Assembly: GCF_031178195.1 (NCBI RefSeq)
Contig: NZ_JAPSJL010000002.1
Coordinates: 309,593 to 373,592, forward strand
DNA: 64,000 nucleotides
From: Zhihengliuella sp.
GTDB taxonomy: Bacteria > Actinomycetota > Actinomycetes > Actinomycetales > Micrococcaceae
Direction of reading: 5' to 3'
A program made the position numbers and the translations under genes. Within the stretch, counting starts at the first letter, position 1. Each line of letters begins with the position of its first letter. A model generated the notes under the pieces. The model did not search any database. It saw nothing but the letters and a program-made list of their open reading frames with translations, and was not told the origin of the DNA. This document shows positions 9,011 through 19,000 of this stretch, piece by piece.

Positions 9011-9048
9011 TACCGGCCGGGCCGCCACCGGGCGCGTGCGCCAGGCAG

Positions 9049-9054
9049 TAATGT
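9049..9054 (+). promoter_or_regulatory. -10 hexamer of clpP1
   Basis: TAATGT lies 41 nt before the clpP1 ATG. The -35 region (about 9026-9031) is poor, which is typical of an activator-dependent promoter. Confidence 0.4.
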
Positions 9055-9094
9055 CGGAAACGAGTTCAAGCGATCCACGGAGAGGCATTCGAGC

Positions 9095-9715
9095 ATGACT
9101 GAGGAATCCCTGACCCCCGCAATGTCGTCGGTCGACCCGGCGAGCCGGGACGACTACATCTACAACCGGCTCCTCAAGGAGCGCATCATCTGGCTCGGCT
9201 CCGAGGTCCAGGACGAGAACGCGAATGCGATCTGCTCGCAGCTGCTCCTGCTCTCGGCCGAGGACCCGGACAAGGACATCTACCTCTACATCAACTCGCC
9301 GGGCGGCTCCATCACGGCGGGCATGGCGATCTACGACACGATGCAGTTCATCCCGAACGACGTCGTGACCGTCGCGACCGGCCTCGCCGCATCGATGGGC
9401 CAGTTCCTGCTCTCGTCGGGCACCAAGGGCAAGCGGTACGCCACGCCCAACGCCCGGATCCTCATGCACCAGCCCTCCGGCGGCATCGGCGGCACGGCCT
9501 CCGACATCCGGATCCAGGCGGAGCTGATCCTGCACATGAAGAAGGTCATGTCCGAGCTCACCGCGGAGCAGACCGGGCAGACCGTCGAGCAGATCCTCAA
9601 GGACAACGAGCGCGACAAGTGGTTCACGGCGAAGGACGGCCTCGAGTACGGCTTCTTCGACCACATCGCCGAGCACTCCTCCTCCGTCTCCGGCGGCGGC
9701 GGGATGACCAGCTGA
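9095..9715 (+). CDS. clpP1: ATP-dependent Clp protease proteolytic subunit, first paralogue
   Basis: A 206-residue serine peptidase subunit of the Clp complex. The catalytic triad is Ser100 ([10 protein letters not shown]), His125 (RILMHQPSG) and Asp174 (DNERDKWF). The oxyanion-loop motif YINSPGGS is at 65-72. Actinobacteria need two different ClpP rings, and the second paralogue follows 46 nt downstream. The ATG at 9095 is preceded by GGAGAGG; a later in-frame ATG at 9122 is possible, and the first residues are probably a removed propeptide. The C-terminus ends in a Ser/Gly-rich tail. Confidence 0.95.
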   Translation: MTEESLTPAMSSVDPASRDDYIYNRLLKERIIWLGSEVQDENANAICSQLLLLSAEDPDKDIYLYINSPGGSITAGMAIYDTMQFIPNDVVTVATGLAASMGQFLLSSGTKGKRYATPNARILMHQPSGGIGGTASDIRIQAELILHMKKVMSELTAEQTGQTVEQILKDNERDKWFTAKDGLEYGFFDHIAEHSSSVSGGGGMTS

Positions 9716-9761
9716 CCACCGCGCGCACTGCCCGTCTGACACAGATCCCCAGGAGATGAAT

Positions 9762-10421
9762 ATGAACTTCAATGGCTACGGCGGCGCCGGCGAGATGCCC
9801 TCCGCCCGTTACATCCTGCCGCAGTTCGAGGAGCGGACCCCCTACGGCTTCAAGCGCCAGGACCCGTACGCGAAGCTCTTCGAGGACCGCATCGTGTTCC
9901 TCGGCGCGCAGGTCGACGACGCGTCCGCGGACGACATCATGGCGCAGCTGCTCGTCCTGGAGTCCATGGACTCGGAGCGCGACATCACGCTCTACATCAA
10001 CTCGCCCGGCGGATCCTTCACGGCGATGACCGCCATCTACGACACGATGCAGTTCATCCGCCCCGAGGTGCAGACCGTGTGCCTGGGCCAGGCGGCCAGC
10101 GCCGCGGCGGTGCTCCTCGCCGCAGGCGCCCCCGGCAAGCGGCTGGCACTGCCCAATGCGCGCGTCCTGATTCACCAGCCCGCCCTCGGCGGCGGCGAGC
10201 GGGGGACGGCGAGCGACCTGCAGATCCAGGCCGAGGAGGTCATGCGCATGCGCACGTGGATGGAGCAGGTGCTGTCCCAGCACAGCCACAAGACGCCGGA
10301 GGAAGTGTCCCGGGACGTCGAACGGGACCTCTACATGACCGCGGCCGACGCCAAGACGTACGGACTCGTGGACGAGGTGCTGGACTCCCGCAAGATCAAG
10401 CCGCAGGCCATCCAGAGCTAG
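9762..10421 (+). CDS. clpP2: ATP-dependent Clp protease proteolytic subunit, second paralogue
   Basis: A 219-residue ClpP partner. The triad is Ser113 ([10 protein letters not shown]), His138 (VLIHQPA) and Asp189 (DVERDLYM). There are two nearby ATGs, at 9756 and 9762; I chose 9762 because AGGAG at 9751-9755 is then 6 nt away rather than touching the start codon. Compared with the first paralogue it has a longer N-terminus ([20 protein letters not shown]), as usual for the actinobacterial partner that docks the ATPase. It should form mixed ClpP1P2 rings with ClpX or ClpC; that is family knowledge. Confidence 0.95.
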   Translation: MNFNGYGGAGEMPSARYILPQFEERTPYGFKRQDPYAKLFEDRIVFLGAQVDDASADDIMAQLLVLESMDSERDITLYINSPGGSFTAMTAIYDTMQFIRPEVQTVCLGQAASAAAVLLAAGAPGKRLALPNARVLIHQPALGGGERGTASDLQIQAEEVMRMRTWMEQVLSQHSHKTPEEVSRDVERDLYMTAADAKTYGLVDEVLDSRKIKPQAIQS

Positions 10422-10445
10422 CAGTCACCGCCGGCCGGGAGGCGA

Positions 10446-10497
10446 GGCAGGGGGCGGACCGTCACAATGCACCACGGTCCGCCCCTTGCCTCTTTCT
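10446..10497 (+). terminator. Rho-independent terminator after clpP2
   Basis: A 17-bp stem (10446-10462 with 10474-10490, one G-T pair) is followed by TCTTTCT. It separates clpP1P2 from clpX. Confidence 0.75.
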
Positions 10498-10584
10498 GTG
10501 GGGGCCAGGACTTACAGTTGAAGGAATGCAACGATGCGTCAGGCGGCGCACGGGCGAAGGACAAGAGCGAGGGAGTAGAGCTCC

Positions 10585-11880
10585 ATGGCACGTATGGGCG
10601 AGAGTTCCGAGCTGCTCAAATGCAACTTCTGCGGCAAGAGCCAGAAGCAGGTGCGCAAACTCATCGCCGGCCCCGGCGTCTACATCTGCACCGAGTGCAT
10701 CGAGCTGTGCAACGAGATCATCGAGGAAGAGCTCGTCGAGGTCAACGAGAGCGAGGAGCTCGATCTTCCGCGGCCCCGCGAGATCTTCGAGCACCTCAAC
10801 GAGTACGTCATCGGTCAGGAGGCGGCCAAGCGGGCGCTGTCCGTCGCCGTGTACAACCACTACAAGCGTATCCAGAACGGGACCTCGCACCGTCCTGGCA
10901 GTGCCCTGAACGAGGCCGGCCACCCGCTGGACGACATCGAGGTCTCGAAGTCGAACATCATGCTCCTCGGCCCCACGGGCTGCGGGAAGACCTACCTCGC
11001 CCAGACGCTCGCCAAGCGCCTGAACGTCCCGTTCGCCGTCGCCGACGCCACGTCGCTCACGGAGGCCGGCTACGTGGGCGAGGACGTGGAGAACATCCTC
11101 CTCAAGCTGATCCAGGCTGCGGACTACGACGTCAAGAAGGCCGAGCAGGGGATCATCTACATTGATGAGATCGACAAGATCTCACGCAAGAGCGAGAATC
11201 CCTCGATCACCCGCGACGTCTCCGGCGAAGGGGTGCAGCAGGCCCTCCTGAAGATCCTCGAGGGCACCGTCGCCCAGGTCCCGCCGCAGGGCGGCCGCAA
11301 GCACCCGCACCAGGAGTTCCTCCAGATCGACACGACGAACGTGCTGTTCATCGTGGCCGGCGCTTTCGCCGGACTCGAGGAGATCATCTCCTCGCGGGCC
11401 GGCCGCAAGGGGATCGGCTTCGGCGCGCCCCTGACGGCGCTGAAGTCGGAGGCCGCCTCCTACTCGGACGTCCGGCCGGAAGACCTGCTGAAATTCGGTT
11501 TGATCCCGGAGTTCATCGGTCGCCTGCCCGTCGTGACGACGGTGGAGAAGCTGGACCGAGGGGCACTGGTGTCCATTCTGACCGAGCCGAAGAACGCCCT
11601 GGTCAAGCAGTACCAGAAGATGTTCCACCTCGACGGCGTCGAGCTGCAGTTCGAGCGCGACGCGCTCGAGGCGGTGGCGGATCTCGCGATCGAGCGCGAA
11701 ACCGGGGCGCGGGGCCTGCGTGCCATCCTCGAGGAGACGCTCGGCCCGGTGATGTTCGAACTCCCGGGGCGGGACGACGTCGCGGAATGCGTCATTACGG
11801 CCGACGTGATCGCCGGTCGCGCCGAACCGACCCTCATCTCCCACCAGGTTGCGGCAAAGCGTCGCAACAAGTCGGCCTGA
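10585..11880 (+). CDS. clpX: ATP-dependent Clp protease ATP-binding subunit ClpX
   Basis: A 431-residue AAA+ unfoldase that feeds substrates to ClpP. The N-terminal zinc-binding domain uses Cys13, Cys16, Cys35 and Cys38. Walker A is GPTGCGKT (129-136), Walker B is IIYIDEID with Asp194 and Glu195, and the ClpP-binding loop IGFGAPL (about 272-278) is present. The pore loop region GYVGEDVE is at about 162-169. It has its own probable promoter in the gap after the clpP2 terminator (TACAGT at 10513-10518 is a weak -10). The ATG follows a GGGAG. Confidence 0.97.
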   Translation: MARMGESSELLKCNFCGKSQKQVRKLIAGPGVYICTECIELCNEIIEEELVEVNESEELDLPRPREIFEHLNEYVIGQEAAKRALSVAVYNHYKRIQNGTSHRPGSALNEAGHPLDDIEVSKSNIMLLGPTGCGKTYLAQTLAKRLNVPFAVADATSLTEAGYVGEDVENILLKLIQAADYDVKKAEQGIIYIDEIDKISRKSENPSITRDVSGEGVQQALLKILEGTVAQVPPQGGRKHPHQEFLQIDTTNVLFIVAGAFAGLEEIISSRAGRKGIGFGAPLTALKSEAASYSDVRPEDLLKFGLIPEFIGRLPVVTTVEKLDRGALVSILTEPKNALVKQYQKMFHLDGVELQFERDALEAVADLAIERETGARGLRAILEETLGPVMFELPGRDDVAECVITADVIAGRAEPTLISHQVAAKRRNKSA

Positions 11881-11948
11881 CCGGAACCGGCAGGCCCGCC
11901 CGCGGTCGGCGACCTGTCGGCTGCGCATCGATGACCGAAGGAGCACCT

Positions 11949-12557
11949 ATGAGCGAGACGACCACCGTCGACTTCTGGTTCGACCCGATCTGCCCTTTCG
12001 CCTGGGCGACTTCGCGATGGATCCTCGAAGTCGAGAAGGTCCGGCCGGTCCAGGTCAGCTGGCACGTCATGAGTCTCTCCGTCCTCAACGAGGGGCGGGA
12101 CCTCCCCGAGGACTACCGCCGCAGCATGGACGATGGCTGGGGTCCGGTGCGGGTCATCACGGCGGCGGCCGAGCAGCACGGGGCGGACGTCGTGCCGCGG
12201 CTGTACACCGCTATGGGGGAACTCCTGCACTTCGAGCAGCAGCGCGACCGCGCGGAGGTCATCCGGCTGGCTCTCGAGAAAGTCGGGCTGCCGGCGGACC
12301 TCGCCGCGGCCGCCGGCACCGACGCGTACGACGAGGCGCTGCGGGCCAGCCACCAGGACGGGATCGACAGGGTCGGTCAGGACGTCGGAACGCCGATTCT
12401 CTCGCTGAACGGCACCGCATTCTTCGGCCCCGTGATCACCCGCGTGCCCTCGGGCGAGGAGGCCGGGGAACTGTTCGACGCGTCGGTGAAGCTCGCCGGC
12501 TTCCCCTACTTCTTCGAGCTCAAGCGCACGCGGACCGAGAGTCCCACTTTCGACTGA
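11949..12557 (+). CDS. DsbA-family reductase of the Rv2466c (mycothiol-linked) type
   Basis: A 202-residue cytosolic thioredoxin-fold protein with an inserted helical domain. It closely resembles mycobacterial Rv2466c across its length: FWFDP at the start, SRWILEV after the active site, WHVMSLSVLNE, DVGTP (cis-Pro loop) and the ending FFELKRTRTE. Rv2466c is a mycothiol/mycoredoxin-dependent reductase. Here the active site is CPFA: Cys15 is present but the second cysteine position is Ala18, so a monothiol mechanism with mycothiol would be needed. The ATG has GAAGGAG 8 nt upstream; an ATG at 11929 lies in another frame. It follows clpX by 68 nt. Confidence 0.85.
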   Translation: MSETTTVDFWFDPICPFAWATSRWILEVEKVRPVQVSWHVMSLSVLNEGRDLPEDYRRSMDDGWGPVRVITAAAEQHGADVVPRLYTAMGELLHFEQQRDRAEVIRLALEKVGLPADLAAAAGTDAYDEALRASHQDGIDRVGQDVGTPILSLNGTAFFGPVITRVPSGEEAGELFDASVKLAGFPYFFELKRTRTESPTFD

Positions 12558-12574
12558 GCACCGCTCCGAGCGCC

Positions 12575-12612
12575 GAGAGGCCGGGCCAACCCTGCGGTTG
12601 GCCCGGCCTCTC
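12575..12612. terminator. Bidirectional terminator between the DsbA-like gene and valS
   Basis: A 17-bp perfect stem (12575-12591 with 12596-12612) with loop CTGC lies between convergent genes. The flank on the plus side is TCGCATT and no long T-run is present. Confidence 0.7.
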
Positions 12613-12670
12613 TCGCATTCGGCGGACGTGGCCCGCTCCGGCACCTCACGAGGCCGGGGCGGGCAATGCG

Positions 12671-15310
12671 TCACGCGTTCTGGGTGACCTCCTCGGGGGC
12701 GGCCAGCTCGACGTCGACCACGGACATCTCGCCCTCGCCGACGACGAGCTCGAGGTTCCGCGCGTTCGCTGCGGCGAGCAAGTCCGAGAGGCCCTGCCGC
12801 AGCTGCTCGAGCTGCGCCTCCGGAGCCGTCACCGTGCCGTTGAGGACCTCGGTGCGCTGCTTCACCTTCGCTTCCGACTTCGCCTTGCGGATGCCGCCGA
12901 GAGCCGCGCCGACGACCGGCAGAACGGCCGGGTCGGCGTCGGCCAGGACCCCCGAGAGGGCCTCGGAGGAGGGCCACTCCGCGCGGTGGACCGAACCGGC
13001 ACGCCACCATCCCCAGACCTCCTCCGTGGCGAAGGGGAGGAACGGCGCGAACAGGCGCAGCGCGGCGTCCAGCGTGGTCGCCAGGGCCGCCAGGACGGAC
13101 GCCTTCTCAGCGTCGCCCTGGCCGCCGTAGGCCCGGTCCTTGACCAGCTCCACGTAGTCGTCCGTGAAGGACCAGAAGAACGATTCCGTGATGTCCAGCG
13201 CCCGGGCGTAGTCGTAGGCCGCGAACGCGCGCGTCGCATCGTCGATGACCGTCTTCAGGCGGGCCAAGAGGGACCGGTCGAGGCCGTTGGTCACCACGGA
13301 GGCGTCCTCGCGGATGACGTCGTCCTGGGTGGCACCGAGGTTCAGGACGAACTTGGAGGCGTTGAGGATCTTGATCGCCAGACGGCGCCCGATCTTCATC
13401 TGCGCCACCTCGTAGGCGGTGTCCGCACCGAGCTTCGCCGACGCCGCCCAGTAGCGCACGGCGTCGGCCCCGAACTGCTCGAGGACATCCGTCGGCACGA
13501 CGACATTGCCCTTGGACTTGGACATCTTCTTGCGGTCCGGGTCGAGGATCCAACCCGAGATCGCCGCATTCCGCCAGGGCACCGACGACTCGAGGGCATC
13601 GGCGCGGACGACGGTGGAGAAGAGCCAGGTGCGGATGATGTCGTGGCCCTGCGGGCGGAGATCGAACGGGAAGACCTTCGAGAAGAACTCCTCGTTGCGT
13701 CCCCAGCGGCCGACGATCTGCGGGGTCAGCGAGCTCGTGGCCCACGTGTCGAGGACGTCCGCGTCGCCGGTGAACCCGCCGGGCTGGTCCCGCTGGGCCT
13801 CGTCGAAACCAGGAGCCGGCTCGGCCGCCGGATCGACCGGGAGCTGGTCCTCGCTCGGAACGAGCGGGTTCGCGTAGTCCGGCTCCCCGGCTTCGTCCAG
13901 GCGATACCACACCGGGATCGGCACCCCGAAGAAGCGCTGTCGGGAGACCAGCCAGTCGCCGTTGAGACCGGAGACCCAGTTCTCGAAACGGGAGCGCATG
14001 AACGACGGGTGGAAGTCGATCTCGCGTCCGCGGGAGATCATCCGCTCCCGCCGCTCCTCGTCGCGGCCGCCGTTGCGGATGTACCACTGGCGCGAGGAGA
14101 CGATCTCGAGGGGCTTGTCGCCCTTCTCGTAGAAGTTCACCGGGTGCTGGATCTTGCGCGGCTCGCCGTCCAGCAGGTCGGACTCGGCGAGCATCTTCAC
14201 GACAGCCTCCTTCGCGGAGAACACCGTCTTGCCGGCCAGCTCGGCGTAGGCGGCGACGCCGGCCTCCGAGGTGATCCACTCGGGGGTCTCGGCAGCGATC
14301 CGGCCGTCGCGGCCGATGATGGTCCGGGTCGGCAGCTCGAGCTCGCGCCACCAGGTGACGTCGGTGAGGTCGCCGAACGTGCAGACCATGGCGATCCCGG
14401 CACCCTTGTCGGGCTTGGCGAGCGGGTGCGCCTTGACCTCCACCTCGACGCCGAAGATCGGTGAGGTGACCTTCTTGCCGAACAGGGACTGGTAGCGCTC
14501 ATCCTCGGGGTGGGCCACCAGGGCCGCACAGGCCGGCAGGAGCTCCGGGCGCGTGGTCTCGATGTGGACGGCCGTGCCGTCCTCGGTGAAGAACGGGTAC
14601 CGGTAGTACGCGCCGGGGACCTCGCGGTCCTCGAGCTCGGCCTGGGCCACGGCCGTGCGGAACGTCACGTCCCAGAGGGTGGGCGCCTCGGAGAGGTATG
14701 CGTCGCCCGCCGTGAGGTTGCGCAGGAACGCGGCCTGCGACGTCGCACGGGAGGCGTCGTCGATGGTGCGGTAGGTCAGGTCCCAGTCGACGGAGAGCCC
14801 GAGGGTGGAGAACAGGTGCTCGAAGACCTTCTCATCCTCGACCGCGAGCTGCTCGCAGAGCTCGATGAAGTTGCGGCGGCTGACGGCGTCCCAGTCGCGC
14901 TGGTTCTTGGCCGGCTGCGCCGGGGGCTGGTAGCCCGGGTCGTACGGGATCTTCGGGTCGCAGCGGACCCCGTAGTAGTTCTGGACGCGCCGCTCGGTGG
15001 GCAGGCCGTTGTCGTCCCAGCCCATCGGGTAGAAGACATTCTTCCCGCTCATGCGCTGGAAGCGCGCGAGGACGTCGGTCTGCGTATAGGAGAACATGTG
15101 CCCGACGTGCAGCGAGCCGGAGGCCGTCGGCGGGGGAGTGTCGATCGAGTAGACCGCATCGCGCTCGGTGTCGTGGTCGAACGCGTAGGTCCCCTCGGCG
15201 CGCCAGCGCGCGCTGAGCCGGGCCTCGAGGCCCTCGAGGGCGGGTTTGTCCGGGACGGAAACGGAAACGGGCGTGTCTGTGCCCAAGGTGTCATCAGCCA
15301 TGTCGGCCAT
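12671..15310 (-). CDS. valS: Valine-tRNA ligase (archaeal-type ValS)
   Basis: An 879-residue class I synthetase that charges tRNA-Val. The HIGH box is HVGH (68-71) and the KMSKS motif is at 595-599. The CP1 editing domain lies between them. The sequence signatures GWDDNGLPTERRVQNYYGVR and SRQRFFGVPIPVWY differ from the E. coli type (LWWGHRIP) and there is no C-terminal coiled-coil tRNA arm, so it belongs to the shorter archaeal-like ValS class found in some actinobacteria. Two ATGs (15310 and 15301) fit; GGAAG lies just before the first and 10 nt before the second. It is divergent from the DUF488 gene. Confidence 0.95.
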   Translation of the reverse strand: MADMADDTLGTDTPVSVSVPDKPALEGLEARLSARWRAEGTYAFDHDTERDAVYSIDTPPPTASGSLHVGHMFSYTQTDVLARFQRMSGKNVFYPMGWDDNGLPTERRVQNYYGVRCDPKIPYDPGYQPPAQPAKNQRDWDAVSRRNFIELCEQLAVEDEKVFEHLFSTLGLSVDWDLTYRTIDDASRATSQAAFLRNLTAGDAYLSEAPTLWDVTFRTAVAQAELEDREVPGAYYRYPFFTEDGTAVHIETTRPELLPACAALVAHPEDERYQSLFGKKVTSPIFGVEVEVKAHPLAKPDKGAGIAMVCTFGDLTDVTWWRELELPTRTIIGRDGRIAAETPEWITSEAGVAAYAELAGKTVFSAKEAVVKMLAESDLLDGEPRKIQHPVNFYEKGDKPLEIVSSRQWYIRNGGRDEERRERMISRGREIDFHPSFMRSRFENWVSGLNGDWLVSRQRFFGVPIPVWYRLDEAGEPDYANPLVPSEDQLPVDPAAEPAPGFDEAQRDQPGGFTGDADVLDTWATSSLTPQIVGRWGRNEEFFSKVFPFDLRPQGHDIIRTWLFSTVVRADALESSVPWRNAAISGWILDPDRKKMSKSKGNVVVPTDVLEQFGADAVRYWAASAKLGADTAYEVAQMKIGRRLAIKILNASKFVLNLGATQDDVIREDASVVTNGLDRSLLARLKTVIDDATRAFAAYDYARALDITESFFWSFTDDYVELVKDRAYGGQGDAEKASVLAALATTLDAALRLFAPFLPFATEEVWGWWRAGSVHRAEWPSSEALSGVLADADPAVLPVVGAALGGIRKAKSEAKVKQRTEVLNGTVTAPEAQLEQLRQGLSDLLAAANARNLELVVGEGEMSVVDVELAAPEEVTQNA

Positions 15311-15394
15311 TCTTCCACGTCGGCGCCCCCGGGACGCGCCCGCCGGGACACTGCCGGCGGGCGCGGGCGGGACGAGCGCGGCCTCCGCAGGCCT

Positions 15395-15400
15395 TAGGAT
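15395..15400 (+). promoter_or_regulatory. -10 hexamer of the DUF488 gene, possibly leaderless
   Basis: TAGGAT ends 6 nt before the ATG at 15407 and no ribosome binding site is present, consistent with a leaderless mRNA. Confidence 0.4.
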
Positions 15401-15406
15401 CGCCGC

Positions 15407-15907
15407 ATGGGCGAGATCAGACTGAGACGCGCCTACGACCCGCCGGACGGTGGCTACCGGATCCTGGTCGACCGGCTCTGGCCGCGCGGCGTCTCGAAGG
15501 CCGACCTCGAGCTGGACGAGTGGGCGAGGGACGTGGCGCCGTCGAAGGAGCTGCGGGCCTGGTTCGACCATCGGGAGCACCGATTCGAGGAGTTCCGGGA
15601 GCGCTACTGGACCGAGCTCGAGGACGGTCCCGCGGCCGCGGCGCTCGAGCGCCTGCTGGACGCCATTGGCGGTCACGACGAAGTCGTGCTTGTCTACGCG
15701 ACGCGGGACCGGGAGCACAACAATGCCGTCGCGCTTCTGGACTTCCTCCGGGGGTCGTCGACCACGGGTGATCTGTGCGACGGGGCCGGGGATGGCGCAC
15801 ATCGCGGGGCCGGAACCGGTAGACTGAACCCACCAGCGTCGACCCGGCCATCACCGGCGAGCTTCCGGAAGAACAGCCCCCAGGGCCCAGTAGAACCGGA
15901 CGGGTAA
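15407..15907 (+). CDS. DUF488 family protein with an unusual C-terminal extension
   Basis: A 166-residue protein. Residues 1-117 match the DUF488/YeaO family, including [21 protein letters not shown], the WFDHR segment and [12 protein letters not shown] near the domain end. Family members are usually about 115-120 residues and have no settled function. The remaining 49 residues are Gly/Ser/Pro-rich, low in structure, and are encoded by DNA that also contains the -10 and stem I of the ileS T-box leader. The extension may be translated read-through of regulatory DNA rather than a functional domain. I saw no frameshift that would restore a conventional end. Confidence 0.75.
   Translation: MGEIRLRRAYDPPDGGYRILVDRLWPRGVSKADLELDEWARDVAPSKELRAWFDHREHRFEEFRERYWTELEDGPAAAALERLLDAIGGHDEVVLVYATRDREHNNAVALLDFLRGSSTTGDLCDGAGDGAHRGAGTGRLNPPASTRPSPASFRKNSPQGPVEPDG
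15820..15825 (+). promoter_or_regulatory. -10 hexamer of the ileS T-box transcript
   Basis: TAGACT lies just upstream of T-box stem I, inside the DUF488 reading frame. The predicted start is about 15832. Confidence 0.4.
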
Positions 15908-16094
15908 GCCCGTCACAGCAGCGAAACAAGCGGCCACGGCCGTCCGTCCCCGCGGAGCGCAGCTCCAGCGGCCACGGTCGAGCGTGTGCAAGCGGGGTGG
16001 TACCGCGAGCCTGGCGCCCATGCGCCCGGTGTCGTCCCCGCATCGAGACACCGCAGCCGCTCGGCTGCACCGACCGATGCCAGGACTGCCGCAG
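15832..16094 (+). promoter_or_regulatory. T-box leader of ileS (isoleucine, translational type)
   Basis: A short stem I presents the specifier ATC (15850-15852) in a loop closed by CCGG/CCGG, matching tRNA-Ile. AGTAGA followed by a GACGGG/CCCGTC hairpin is the stem II region. The tRNA-binding T-box sequence GGGGTGGTACCGCG is at 15994-16007, with TGGT able to pair the tRNA acceptor end. This is the ultrashort-stem-I architecture known for actinobacterial ileS, which controls translation. CCTGGC (16010-16015) can pair with GCCAGG (16079-16084), masking the AGGA ribosome binding site of ileS; two further hairpins fill the space between. The pairing model is my inference. Confidence 0.85.
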
Positions 16095-19000
16095 ATGACG
16101 ATTTATCCCAAGGCCTCCACCGATCCCGGTGCGAGCACGCCCGCGAGCCCCAGCTTCCCCGCCATCGAGAAGCGCATCCTCGATCTCTGGAGCCAGGACG
16201 GCACCTTCCAGGCCTCGATCGACCAGCGTCCGGCCGGCGCCAACGGCGAGGGCGAGTTCGTCTTCTACGACGGCCCCCCGTTCGCCAACGGCCTGCCGCA
16301 CTACGGCCACCTGCTCACCGGCTACGTCAAGGATCTCGTCGCCCGCTATCAGACCCAGCGCGGCAACCGGGTCGAGCGACGCTTCGGCTGGGACACCCAC
16401 GGCCTGCCCGCCGAGCTGGAGGCGATGAAGCAGCTCGGCATGACCGACAAGCGGCAGATCGAGTCGATGGGCATCGAGAAGTTCAACGATGCCTGCCGCA
16501 CCTCCGTCATGAAGTACGCCGGCGAATGGCAGGACTACGTCACCCGGCAGGCGCGGTGGGTCGATTTCGAGAACGACTACAAGACGCTCAACGTCGACTA
16601 CATGGAGTCGGTGATCTGGGCCTTCAAGCAGCTGCATCAGAAGGGCCTCACCTACCAGGGGTTCCGCGTGCTGCCGTACTGCTGGAAGGACGAGACGCCG
16701 CTCTCCAACCACGAGCTGCGCATGGACGACGACGTCTACAAATCCCGCCAGGATCCCTCCGTCACCGTCGCCTTCCCCGTGACCGGCGGCGGCCGGGTGG
16801 GCGACGAGCTGGCCGGCGTCAACCTCCTCGCCTGGACCACCACGCCCTGGACGCTGCCCACGAACTTCTCGATCGCCGTCGGACCCGAGATCGAGTACGT
16901 CGTCGTGGAGGCACCGGCCGACGGGCCCCACCCGGGTCGGCACCTCCTGGCCGCCGAGCTGGTCGGCGCCTACGCCAAGGATCTCGGCTTCGTCGATACC
17001 GACGACGTCCCGGCCGCCGAGGCAGCGCGCATGGCGGTCGTCGCCCGGTACCTCGGCGCCGACCTCGCCGACGTCGAGTATGCCCCGCTGTGGGACTACT
17101 ACGCCGACACGGAGAAGTGGGACACGCAGCACGCCTGGCGCATCCTCCCCGAGGACTACGTCACCACCACGGACGGAACCGGCCTGGTCCACCAGGCCTC
17201 CGCCTACGGTGAGGAGGACCAACGCTCCTCCGAGGAAGCCGACATCCCGGTGATCCTCTCCGTGGACGAGGGCGCCCGCTTCCTGCCGATGTTCGCCGAG
17301 CCGACGCCGACCGGCGCCGCGCCGCTGGCCGAGATCGCCGGCGTCCAGGTGTTCGAAGCGAACCGGACCATCATCAACACGCTCAAGACCGACGGGCGCC
17401 TCGTGCGCGAGCAGTCCTACGAGCACTCGTACCCGCACTGCTGGCGCTGCCGCACGCCCCTGATCTACAAGGCCGTGACCAGTTGGTACGTGGCCGTCAC
17501 CGAATTCAAGGCGCGCATGCTCGAGCTCAACGAGCAGATCAACTGGATCCCCGGGAACGTCAAGCACGGCCAGTTCGGCAAATGGCTCGAGAACGCCCGC
17601 GACTGGTCGATCTCCCGCAACCGCTACTGGGGCAGCCCCATCCCGGTCTGGGAGTGCGACGCGCCCGGCTGCGAGCACCGCGAGGTCCACGGCTCGCTCG
17701 CGGATCTCCAGGCCGCGTTCGGCCGACTGCCGCTGAATCACGACGGCGAACCGGACCTGCACCGCCCGTTCATCGATGATCTGACCCGCACCCACGAGGG
17801 CTGCGCCGGCGGCGGCACGATCCGCCGCGTCGAGGACGTCCTCGACGTGTGGTTCGACTCCGGATCGATGCAGTTCGCGCAGGTGCACTACCCGTTCGAG
17901 GCGGCGGAGTGGTTCGAGGACCACCACCCGGCCGACTTCATCGTGGAGTACATCGGGCAGACCCGCGGCTGGTTCTACACCATGCATATCCTCGCGACGG
18001 CGCTGTTCGACCGGCCGGCCTTCAAGAACGTCATCAGCCACGGCATCGTCCTGGGCTCCGACGGGCAGAAGATGTCCAAGTCGCTGCAGAACTACCCGGA
18101 CGTGACCGAGGTGCTGGACCGCGACGGCTCCGACGCGATGCGCTGGTTCCTCATGGCCAGCCCGATCCTGCGCGGCGGGAACCTGGTCGTCACCGAGCAG
18201 GGGATCCGCGACGGCGTCCGGCAGGTCCTCCTGCCCCTGTGGAACGCGTGGCACTTCTTCAGCCTCTACACGAACGCCGCCAACGACGGCGCGGGCTACG
18301 AGGCATCGCTCCGCCACTCGTCGTCGGACCCGCTGGACGAGTACATGCTCGCCGCGACCGGCGATCTGGTGCGCGAGGCCCAGGCCGCCCTGGACGCCTA
18401 CGAGATCTCCGACGCCTGCGACGCCGTGCGCCGCTACATGGACACGCTCACCAACTGGTACATCCGGCGCTCGCGCCAGCGGTTCTTCGACGAGGACGAG
18501 CAGGCCTTCGACGTCCTCTACACGTGCCTCGAGACGCTCACCCGGGTCGCGGCGCCGTTGCTGCCGCTGGCGGCGGACGAGATCTGGCGCGGGCTCACGG
18601 GCGGCCGCTCGGTGCATCTCACCGACTGGCCCGACGTCGAGCAGTTCCCGCACCGCCGGGAGCTCGTCGAGCGGATGGAGCTGACCCGCAGGGTCTGCTC
18701 GGTGGGCTCGTCCCTGCGCAAGGCCGCGAACCTGCGCGTGCGCCTGCCGCTGAACAAACTGACCGTCGTCGTCGACGGCGCGGCCGGCCTGGACGGGACC
18801 TTCGCCTCGATCATCGCGGACGAGCTGAACCTCCGCACGGTCGAGCTGCGCGACGCCGCCCAGACCCAGGCGAGCGACTACGGCATCAGCCAGCGGCTGG
18901 TCGTCAATGCGCGCGCCGCCGGACCACGTCTGGGCAAGGGCGTCCAGCAGGCCATCAAGGGCTCCAAGAGCGGGGACTGGTCCGTCGGACCGGACGGCAC

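Noticed and set aside
11849-14464. Plus-strand frame opposite valS joined to the DsbA-like gene region
   Set aside because: It is antisense to an evident valS and contains no known motif. Its composition is that of a GC-rich shadow frame.
15758-15907. Frameshift in DUF488 as explanation for its long tail
   Set aside because: Neither alternative frame gives a family-like ending, so I kept the frame as it stands and reported the overlap instead.
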